Shown here in pieces: positions 56,366 to 64,000 of a stretch of 64,000 nucleotides of DNA. Position numbers and translations under genes: made by a program. A model generated the notes under the pieces. The model ran no database searches. It saw only the letters and a list, made by a program, of their open reading frames with translations, and was not told where the DNA came from. The stretch's first letter is position 1; every line of letters starts with the position of its first letter. The stretch is from Caenorhabditis elegans (taxonomy: Eukaryota > Nematoda > Chromadorea > Rhabditida > Rhabditidae), in contig NC_003284.9 of the NCBI RefSeq assembly GCF_000002985.6, positions 16,182,001 to 16,246,000 on the forward strand, given 5' to 3'.

Positions 56366-58696
56366 TTACTCAAGCTTTATCTTTTTCGTTTTCTCACTGA
56401 TCTCTCCGACTTGATTCTTGGCATGCTCGAAATAGAAGTGGAGGTTCAAAGTGGCAAGCGACTTACTGATAGAAAAACATTTGTCACAACCGTATCCTTT
56501 CAACTGGCTGCAAACAAAATATTGATTTTTGAAAGAAACAATTCATATAAATACCTGTCATACTCCATGTATACTGGATAATCTCTTTTTGTAACACTAT
56601 CAGATATCTGAAAATTGTAAAATAATTTTAACGATCGACACTGAACACATACCTTTCGCTTTCTCGGTTGTTGGGTTTTATGTCGGAACCATTGTAAGTC
56701 TTTCCCAATGAATTGTAAAACATCAGATGCTACAATAATGTTGGAAGACCAGAGAGTGATCGATTCGAAAGCCTGGAAATATCTAAGATTATCAGATTTG
56801 ATTTTTCCCAGTACCATAAATGCTTTTAAGATCTCTAGAGTATGAGGCTTATAGTAGTCAGAAGCTTTCATGATAGGGAGAACATCCTTAAGGAATGGGT
56901 AAATGTGTCCGATGGTAGTTTTCAACAAAAAAACGTGTCTGGCTGCATTTTCCAGAGATGTAGATGAAGTTTTCTTCTCAAGACAACTGTTTTCCAAGTC
57001 ACGAGAAGTCAATATTGTATTGGCCAGAAGGTTCATGTCGTATTTGAAGAGGGTCTGTAATAACATTGTAAGAAGTTGTTAAAAAATTAATGATAAAAAG
57101 GTTTCTTGTAGGGGCTGGCATGTGGGACGTTCGGTATCCGGTTTTGGAACTTTGAAAATGTTTTGTGGGGAAGGTTTTTCACGGCGGCCGACAATTTCCG
57201 AGTTTAGCCACTCAATATAAAATTCTATGATTAGTGAGTGGCCAAACTCGGAAACTATCAGCCGCCGTAAAAACGTAGCCCTCTGAAAATTTTCAATGTT
57301 CTAAAAACCGGACGACAGGACGCCAAATATTCCAGCCCTAGTAAAAAATTCGGTATTACTTCTAGTTTATTATTAAAAATACCTTTCAAAAAAATCAATT
57401 CTAAAAAGACTTAGTAGCGGAGCATATCTCGTTTCACAAATTAATTTATATTGTAATTTTTAAAATTTAATTATACTTTTGTTGAGCTCTATTATCAAGT
57501 TAAATAAAATCAATTTAAACTAAATTCACTGCAAACAATTACCTTCACCGCGACATCCATGATCTTACAATAATCGGATTGATACTCTTTTTTTTCAGAT
57601 ATTTCTTTGATCTCCTCCAAATGTTGATAAATCTGTAAGTAAATTAATTTGTAATTTTCTATTTAAATTGCTTACTTGGCTCAAGTGCTACGCCAGAGTC
57701 GAAAAATGAGAAGCTAGCTCTTTCGATACTTCCGCTGATAAACCAGATGTTTGAGAGTCTTTCAGTATGTGTTGAGTGTGCTTGTAGTAGTAATGATAGT
57801 TTAGTTCCATCACCGTCAATGACCTTTTGGAACATCCCTCATAATCGCAAAAGAAAACCGACGTAAGGGTTCTGAGGTTGCTGTGAATATGGATTATTTT
57901 TGAACACTTTTCCAAATTTAGAAATTACCGTTGAAATCTGGGATAAATTTTATTCCCCTTTACTATTTGTTCCCGGTTTTCTATGTTTCTCTGTAAGCTG
58001 AACTTGTGAAATTTTGTGGAAAACAATGTAAAATACCATCTCTAAGGTGCGCAAACTACTATCAATTGAAAATCGATTGCATTTTTGATTCATCCCAATA
58101 AACTTTAGCAATTGGTCACCATCTCTGTGTAAATAATGCGATGTCTGAATTTGAAAAAAAAATTAAATCTTGGATCTTCAAATTAAACAAACTGAGAAAG
58201 CTTTTGCCATTTCTTTTCCGGTTTGTCTATATTGATCAGAAGTCTCAAGAAAGTCTTTAATGTCGGGCTTGAATCGCCAAAGCTGCAAAAAAGGAGGTTT
58301 ACACTAGAATTTTTACTTTTGCTCACTTTATTCAAATTTTCTTGCAGCTCGTTTAGATGTACTCCGGCGTTGTTAAGATAAACTACGGGGATCGTAGATT
58401 CAACATATGATTGATCAGTGGGTTCTTCTGACAATTTCAAGTCCTCCCCGCAAATGTCCTTATAAAGTGCCACTGCCAATTCCTTGAAATCGTAGTTCAC
58501 TAGAGTTGGCAATTCTACGCTTGGCGACTTATAACGTGGTTGTGCTATAATTGCCATCACCTCCTCGGCATGTGGTTTTAGCTGGAATATTTATTCATTT
58601 CAGTTATTATTTTTAGTTCCTTACTTGTTTCAAATTTTCAGACATTCCTAGCAAAGCATTTGTGAGTGTTTTCAGCTCGGCTGGTGTAAAGTCCAT
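56366..58696 (-). CDS. Two-C2H2-zinc-finger protein with an in-frame TAG problem
   Basis: Ten minus-strand exons: 58696-58625, 58581-58327, 58282-58193, 58144-58037, 57990-57929, 57880-57730 (or 57676), 57632-57543, 57054-56653, 56607-56555 and 56507-56366. The product is 474 aa with the shorter sixth exon. Finger 1 is CDYEGCSKRSLTVMELNYHY with H-X4-H, in exon 6. Finger 2 is CDKCFSISKSLATLNLHFYF with H-X4-H, in the last exon. The rest is helical without a known domain. C2H2 fingers suggest nucleic-acid binding. The strong donor CAA|GTAAGC at 57676 would need reading through a TAG at 57690-57688. Using GAA|GTATCG at 57730 avoids it. Either the gene uses the weaker donor or this is a recent nonsense allele. 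Intron 7 contains a hAT MITE. Confidence 0.7.
57109..57340. mobile_element. hAT-type MITE (CCGGACG family), copy 4
   Basis: It has TAGGGGCTGGCATGTG at the left and ATATTCCAGCCCTA at the right, plus the family hairpin (cggccgacaatttccgagttt ... aaactcggaaactatcagccg). The target duplication is not recognisable. It lies in intron 7 of the zinc-finger gene. Confidence 0.75.
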
Positions 58697-59916
58697 CGTT
58701 TTCTGGAATACAAATTGTTAAGAAAATGGAAGGCTAGAATTGTATAGTGTTTTAAGCAATTATAGCAAATACAGTTGAGACTGTTTTAGGCCGAATTGGT
58801 AGGCGTTGAATGGAGACAAAGGGAAAAAGAATCGATAGGTCGCGCACAAAAATGTCGACGGACCAGTCTGATGAAAATAGTAAGGGGAGATGAGAGTTTC
58901 AGGAGGTGAGATGGTCTCTTAGATGTGGTCCAGTGGACTACTGCAATAGGTGGGTGATTGGAGCCGTAACAGATTTTTGAACAGATGGACTCTAGTTTGG
59001 GTGAGATGGTTGTGAGTTGCAGAGTAGTTAAGGTCCGTGAAACTAGTTGTGCTCTCTGTTTATAGAAATTTACGAAATGTTAAAAATGTATCATAAATAT
59101 TTCCCCGTTTAAAGCAAGATTTCCTGTTTTCACCAACAAAAACCAAATTTTAAGTTCAGAAAGTATAAAATACGGTGGTCCTGTGGGAAGAGCAGAGAGA
59201 CAGATAGAGAGACAGGAGAACAACCAGCTGTTTTCTCCATGAAACAGCTATTGAATTTAAATTTAAAATAAAAGGATTAAAGGACAATCCGTTTTTCAAG
59301 TGCTATATCAAACATTTTCGGACAAGTATTTTTTTACCCAAAAAAAACAGTTACTAGATGACTGAAAACAATTATGGAAAAATTCCTTCCGTACTAGCTA
59401 GCATACTTTGTTTGGTATTTTGTGGTATAAATGGCATTTCTGAATATTTTCATGAACGAAAAAAAATACTTCCTATGATTTTCACGTACTTTCGAATATG
59501 GGAAAAAATTGCTTTTGGTCAAATATTGCAATTTTCTTTAACAACATTCCGTACTAGTTAGCCTACTTTGTTTAATATTTTCTTGTATGAATGACAATTT
59601 TAACAGTTTTATGAAAAAAAAGAAGGACTTCCAATGATTTTCACGTATTTTTGAATTTTGGAAAAATTAGTTTTTGGTCAAACTTTGCCGTTCAAAATTT
59701 GACAGAAATTCCAGTTTTAGCTTTTGCTTAAATTTATTCCAAATTACAAAAAAATAATTTCTTCAACCACATACACCCAAATGTTTTTAAACTTTTCATA
59801 TTCACTCATTCATGTCTGAACAATAATATATTGACATTAACTCAATACACACCGTTCAAAGTTAGAATGAAAACCTAGTTTCAGTTCCGCTGCCAAAAGA
59901 AATTCATTCGGTTTGC
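58697..59916. other. Intergenic DNA with a two-copy tandem repeat
   Basis: No gene is supported. At 59385-59520 and 59546-59685 an approximately 160-bp unit is repeated in tandem with about 80% similarity (ccgtactagctagcatactttg; gatttt-cacgta-tttcgaat). This explains the 67-codon frame at 59358. A purine-rich stretch (gagagacagatagagagaca) is at about 59196-59216. Confidence 0.55.
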
Positions 59917-59920
59917 TTAA

Positions 59921-61159
59921 AGGGGGAGTAGAGTTTGTGGGGAAATATATGTTTCTGACTCTAATTGTGCTCCTGATACCGAATATCGATGTGAAAAAAA
60001 TTAAAAAAATTTCCCTGATTTTATATTAATTTTTAAAATCCGCAAATCCATTGGATGCCTATATGTGAGATTTCAAACGCAAGATTTTCCCGCCAGAGAC
60101 GCCCCGCCCACGAAACCGTGCCGCACGTGTGGGTTTACGAGATTAATTTTTTCCTTCTATTTTTATTTAATTTTATGCCGATTTTTTCCATTTTTTCGCT
60201 GTTTTATATCGAAAATGTTGTTATTTAGCGTTAATTTATGTCTTTTTATTGATAAAAATCAACAAAATTCCATTAAAGTTCCATTTTCAGCACAAAATCG
60301 ACGCGAAACGAGGTGGAAGCAACCATGGACAATAAATTTATCATTTATTCCGTGTAATACTATTGTTTTTCATAAAAACCCAATAAATATATTATAAAAC
60401 TATTTATTTTCAATAAAATTTATAAAAAATCACATTTCTGGGAAAGAACAATAACAAAAAAAAAACAAAAATTGAAGTTTGTCCTTGGGTGCACTACGAA
60501 TCAACGTATTCCGGATTTCTGGAATGTTAAATGTTTGTATTAATGTGGAGAACTTTCGTTATTGTGATTTGTAAAGGAAATATGATGAGTATTTGGATGA
60601 AAATTGGAATTTACCGACTAAATCGACAAACTGTTGATTTTTTAAAGATGTTTTAGGCCTAATTTTTTAGCGAACGGAATGTTTTTCACTTTTAAATTGT
60701 TTTTTGAAAATGTTTTTTAAATGAAATGCTCACTTTTCCTAGAAACGTCGTGTCGCCGTAATTTTCCTTGTTTTCCGTCGATTTTGTGCTGAAAATAGAA
60801 CTTTACATGGAATATTGTTGATTTTTATCAATAAAAAGGCATAAATTAACGTTAAATAACAACATTTTCGATATAAAACAGCGAAAAAATGGAAAAAATC
60901 GGCATAAAATTAAATAAAAATAGAAGGAAAAAATTAATCTCGTAAACCCACACGTGCGGCACGGTTTCGTGGGCGGGGCGTCTCTGGCGGGAAAATCTTG
61001 CGTTTGAAATTTCACATATAGGCATCCAATGGATTTGCGGATTTTAAAAATTAATATAAAATCAGGGAAATTTTTTTAATTTTTTTCACATCGATATTCG
61101 GTATCAGGAGCACAATTAGAGTCAGAAACATATATTTCCCCACAAACTCTACTCCCCCT
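59921..61159. mobile_element. 1.24-kb TTAA-flanked foldback element
   Basis: The ends are AGGGGGAGTAGAGTTTGTGG and its exact inverse, with TTAA duplicated at 59917-59920 and 61160-61163. Inverted arms of about 385 bp are nearly identical, including CGTTTGAAATTTCACATATA and CCACACGTGCGGCACGG in the right arm. A loop of roughly 470 bp separates them. The loop and arms contain no transposase frame. The high arm identity suggests a recent element or arm conversion. Confidence 0.88.
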
Positions 61160-61583
61160 TTAAGAAGACACAGGTACCGTGCTGATGTATCTCAGATAAA
61201 TCGAACCACGCAGGCACCGCTCCAAACCACGCAAGTGACTGCCCACCATGCAGGCAACGCGTCAAGACCACGCAGGCCACCAAAAAGCACGCAGGTGACG
61301 CCTAGGAACCACGCAGGCGGCTCGACGGTGGGCAGCAGTGCTGTGCGACTCTCGGCTCTTGGCGCGAGCCGAAAGCCGACATTTTGGGCTTTTTTCGGCT
61401 TTTGGCAGGAGCCGAGAGCCGAAAAAAATTTTGACTCGCCAAGAGCCGAATAATTAGGATTTTTGCCGAAAATTAGGTGTTTTTTCGGCTTTCGGCGCGA
61501 GCCGAGAGCCGACTTTTTTCAAGAGCCGCACAGCACTGATCTGAAATCAATAGTAACTTTATTTAATGGGTCTCGAAGTAACT

Positions 61584-61877
61584 TTATTCCAACTCACTTG
61601 AAATTTTAATTATTTTGGCATATGATTCATTCACAACACTGTCATCAACCACATAGTCGCGTTCAAGATCCTCCCAACTGATGAACTTCTGCCAACCCTT
61701 CTTATCCAGCTCTTTGAATGTGTGCACTTTATTCCTTGGCAAACATTTCCCGTGAGGTGACACCAATTTTAATGTGAACTCAGTTTCGACCGGCAATTTC
61801 CACAAAGATTGCTCTTTGTCGCATATCAAAAATGATACCATATCACCATTGTGTGTTGAATAATAGGCTCTGGCCAT
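61584..61877 (-). pseudogene. MATH-domain gene fragment 1
   Basis: A 97-codon frame carries the central and C-terminal strands of a MATH domain: VETEFTLKLVSPHGKC, the hallmark GWQKFISWEDLERDYVVDD, and NESYAKIIKISSELE. Worm MATH and MATH-BTB (bath) proteins share this signature and often act as adaptors of cullin-3 ligases. The N-terminal strands and any BTB part are missing, and no flanking exons were found, so I regard it as a captured or decayed fragment. The short frame itself is uninterrupted. Confidence 0.7.
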
Positions 61878-62121
61878 CCATGGACATCAATTTCAGCGTG
61901 TACTAACTCCGATGAACGATTCGATAGTTCTATAATCGTTATTATGATATCTTAGAGATAGTTTGAAGAGTCCATCTTCTGTATTAATCACGAGACTCCA
62001 TAAAAATATGATTATTGAGTTAGAGTTAAGGTTTCTAACCATGGAATACCAAAACGTGTTTCAGTGTTAGTATGATGTCTGCCTCCTTCTCGAATGCTTG
62101 AATCATTTCTAACAGTGTGAT

Positions 62122-62304
62122 TCAGCATACTGTTTCACATTGCTCTTTGTTGCATATCAAAAATAATATCATATGACTTTTCTCATGAGGTGACACCAAT
62201 TTCAATGTGAACTCAGTTTCGACCGACAATTTCCTGGTTTCACATTGCTCTTCGTCGCCTATCAAAAATAATAACATATCACCATTGTGTTTGCTTATTA
62301 TCAT
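62122..62304 (-). pseudogene. MATH-domain gene fragment 2 (partial duplicate)
   Basis: A 60-codon frame repeats the NGDMLLFLIGDEEQC and VETEFTLKLVSPHEKS part of fragment 1, then runs into an internal repeat of SHMILFLICNKEQCET. The GW..SWEDLE half is absent. It is a scrambled local duplicate with no function visible. Confidence 0.65.
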
Positions 62305-62790
62305 TCTCCTGTAACACGTTGGTTACCTATGTTCGAAAAAGAATAAACTGAACTAACCATGGAATATTGAATCGTTCTTCTACATCAGTAAAGTACTGCT
62401 CTCCACCCACAAATTGTGAGATGTTAAAGTTTAATTATTTCTGAAAAGAAAGATTTTCATTTGCATTTTTCACAGTAAAAATTACCTTTCTAATTTGCAA
62501 GTGGCAACCAAAACTGATAGGCAGATATTAGGCTAAATATTGAAAAAAAAATCTCTTCCAAATCATTCAAAATGAGTTGGAAAATTATATAATGTGGAAA
62601 CGTGACTTTTAATTTATAATTTATAATTTAATTTTTTTTTTCTTAAAACTTCACGGGAAACTCATGCACTTTTCTTTTTTATTTCCGTAACAAAAATATA
62701 AATTTATGATTTTAAATAACTGAGAATTTTACAAACAGATTGATTATCTTATCCCAGCCACAAGCAGTTTTTGAAAGTACATATATTGCG

Positions 62791-62838
62791 TGTTGAATGA
62801 TAGGCTCTGCCCATCCACGGACATCAATTTCAGCGTGC
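62791..62838 (-). repeat. Third short duplicate of the MATH-fragment 5' region
   Basis: GAATGATAGGCTCTGCCCAT and ACATCAATTTCAGCGTG closely match 61857-61903, the upstream part of MATH fragment 1. It is too short to code for anything by itself. Confidence 0.7.
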
Positions 62839-63193
62839 ATGCAACTGGAAACATTTAACAGTGTGAATCAGCAGAAATGTCAATTTTAATGGGTACCTGA
62901 CAGTGCTGTGCGGCTCTCGGCGCAAGCCGAGAGTCGACTTTTTTGAAGAGCCGCACAGCGCTGGTGTGCAGCGGCTGCAAGACCACGCAGGTGACGCCTA
63001 CATACCACGCAGGCAGCCAACGTTCAGCCACGCATGGGATTCCTAGGCCAATGGCTGCGTACTCCTCTCGGACAACCTTTTCTTCTAATTTTTTTCCCAG
63101 TTTAATGGAATTTTCCGTTGTTTTCTTGCAAAAAGCACTTTAAAGTTTCTTTTCAATGTTTTCATAAAACTCAATGTATGTTTTCAGCTAAAT

Positions 63194-63585
63194 ATGCCAA
63201 CACCAGCCCGTAAAACTCAGAAAGGAGGCCGAAAGCGACGTGTCAATGGAGTGGAGGAGGAAATTCTGTACATCATCGGATTCTTCCAGGACGACTCGTC
63301 AATTGGTCTATCAGTAAGCCATTCGTGTCCAATTTTCATTAAAGAAAAAAATTTCAGACGTTCTTCACAAAATTCTGCATATTGTACCAGGATTCGAAGA
63401 GCAATTTCCGAGTGCTGAATTTGGAGATGTTTTCTCCCGAAAAGTGGATCAAAAATTGTAAACACCCTTCTATCTATATGCGTTTCCAAAAATCAATAAT
63501 ATTGCAGCTTGAATGCACGGAAAAAGATGAGTCAGGAAAAGGACACACCCTCACACTGAACACTTGGAGGAAAAAAACTGGCTAA
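63194..63585 (+). CDS. Unrecognised basic protein, 115 aa, within a transposon
   Basis: Two exons, 63194-63313 and 63358-63585, with a 44-base intron (GTAAGC ... TTTCAG, phase 0), encode 115 aa. The N-terminus MPTPARKTQKGGRKRRVNGV is strongly basic, like a nuclear-localisation or DNA-binding arm. Then come EEEILYIIGFFQDDSSIGLS and a mixed alpha/beta-looking body ending NTWRKKTG. The acceptor TTTTCAG ends 6 bases before the ATG (trans-splice-like), and AATAAA is at 63766-63771, so the gene looks complete and intact. It lies between the subterminal repeats of the element at 61190-63950. It could be a transposon accessory protein or a captured host gene. I do not recognise the family. Confidence 0.7.
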
Positions 63586-63765
63586 TAGACTTAAATTTTT
63601 TTCAACCTTTTTTTTGTTGTTATTTTTGAGATTTTCGTTGTTAGTATTTTGTACTTATTTTTCGATTTTTTTCTGTTGGATTTTGTTAGGAGTTTTATCA
63701 CAATTAGTCAGATTTTCTGTAAATTTCGTGACTTTTTTGGTTATTTTTTATTTTTTTAGTTTATA

Positions 63766-63771
63766 AATAAA
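63766..63771 (+). terminator. Poly(A) signal of the 115-aa gene
   Basis: AATAAA lies about 180 bases after the stop, in T-rich DNA, and before the right subterminal repeats. Confidence 0.65.
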
Positions 63772-64000
63772 CAATATTTTTGAGAAACAATCTTAATTTG
63801 CGTTTTATATAATTAAACGGTAGGAAGGGGAAGGAGCGGGCTGCGAACTGCCATTGCTGCAAGACCACGCAGGCAACGTGTTGAAACCACGTAGGTAGGC
63901 GTTGCCTGCGTGGTTTGGAGCGGCGTCTGCGTGGTTCGATTTATCTGAGATAAAGTGTGCTTCGGATGCTCGTTTGGTTTCTCACAATCCGATGATGTCT

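Larger units (their letters stand above)
61336..62963. mobile_element. Composite hAT unit carrying MATH fragments
   Basis: Two MITE-like elements with CAGTGCTGTGCG-SCTCTCGG ends occur at 61336-61538 and 62901-62963. The outermost flanks are GTGGGCAG (61328-61335) and GTGTGCAG (62964-62971), an 8-bp pair with one mismatch. The inner flanks do not match. Thus the outer ends of the pair appear to have moved together with the 1.36 kb between them, into the ACCACGCAGG array of the surrounding element. Confidence 0.65.
61190..63950. mobile_element. Second CTCAG-ended transposon with internal gene
   Basis: The left end TCTCAGATAAATCGAACCAC and the right end GTGGTTCGATTTATCTGAGA are inverse, with TA on both outer sides (61188-61189 and 63951-63952). 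ACCACGCAGG units, spaced by about 10-12 bases, fill the left subterminal region (61203-61325, continued at 62972-63045 after an insertion) and appear inverted at 63862-63935. This organisation is like the element at 49745. It carries the two-exon gene at 63194. It lacks a recognisable transposase, so it is probably non-autonomous. Confidence 0.75.

Noticed and set aside
60065-60397. 110-codon frame repeated in inverse at 60803-61015
   Set aside because: Both are the same DNA in the two arms of the TTAA foldback. Duplication as an inverted arm explains the similarity and no domain is visible.
61235-61453. 72-codon frame with RPPKSTQ-like repeats
   Set aside because: It translates ACCACGCAGG subterminal repeats and the adjoining MITE.

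Overview
The window is nematode nuclear DNA, most consistent with Caenorhabditis elegans or a very close relative. It is AT-rich, with short introns that end in TTTTCAG-type acceptors. Acceptor-like sites lie just upstream of several start codons, as expected for spliced-leader trans-splicing. One foldback element has Tc1-type ends, and many small inverted-repeat transposons of Caenorhabditis type sit in introns and intergenic DNA. I had no database, so species and gene names rest on recognition only.

Layout. 1-7.8 kb: a 90-aa secreted precursor of an allatostatin-C-like peptide, then repeat-bearing intergenic DNA. 7.9-12.9 kb: a seven-exon mitochondrial 2-oxodicarboxylate carrier (SLC25A21 type). 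13.6-17.3 kb: a convergent five-exon gene for an unrecognised 453-aa protein. 17.3-28.4 kb: gene-poor, with a telomere-like heptamer array, nested hAT elements and four intron-containing tRNA-Tyr genes. 28.4-36 kb: three small single-pass membrane proteins, a tRNA-derived SINE-like family, a truncated non-LTR retrotransposon and a tRNA-Lys. 37-43.3 kb: a Tc1-ended foldback element, a four-exon coiled-coil gene, a large palindrome and a class II tRNA relic split by a hAT MITE. 43.3-46.9 kb: nothing firm apart from a motif present three times.

46.9-54.8 kb is the most interesting part. A six-exon gene for a 614-aa protein (cysteine/histidine zinc-binding N-terminus, disordered Gly/Ser/Pro middle, C-terminal RS domain) carries a 4.27-kb DNA transposon in its fourth intron, on the same strand. 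The transposon has about 52 bp of near-identical inverted ends (CTCAGACAGG...), a TA target duplication, subterminal GCTAATTAGC repeats and a 14-exon, apparently intact 950-codon transposase gene resembling the Tnp2 (CACTA/EnSpm) group. The transposase acceptor is in phase with the host donor, so a host-transposase fusion transcript is possible.

55.4-58.7 kb holds a RING-finger gene and a two-zinc-finger gene on the minus strand; the latter has an in-frame TAG just before its best splice donor. 59.9-61.2 kb is a large TTAA-flanked foldback. 61.2-63.95 kb looks like a second CTCAG-ended element with ACCACGCAGG subterminal repeats. It contains a two-exon gene (115 aa) and is interrupted by a composite hAT unit carrying MATH-domain fragments. 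Exon borders were placed by hand from reading frame, phase and splice consensus; total lengths were checked to be multiples of three.
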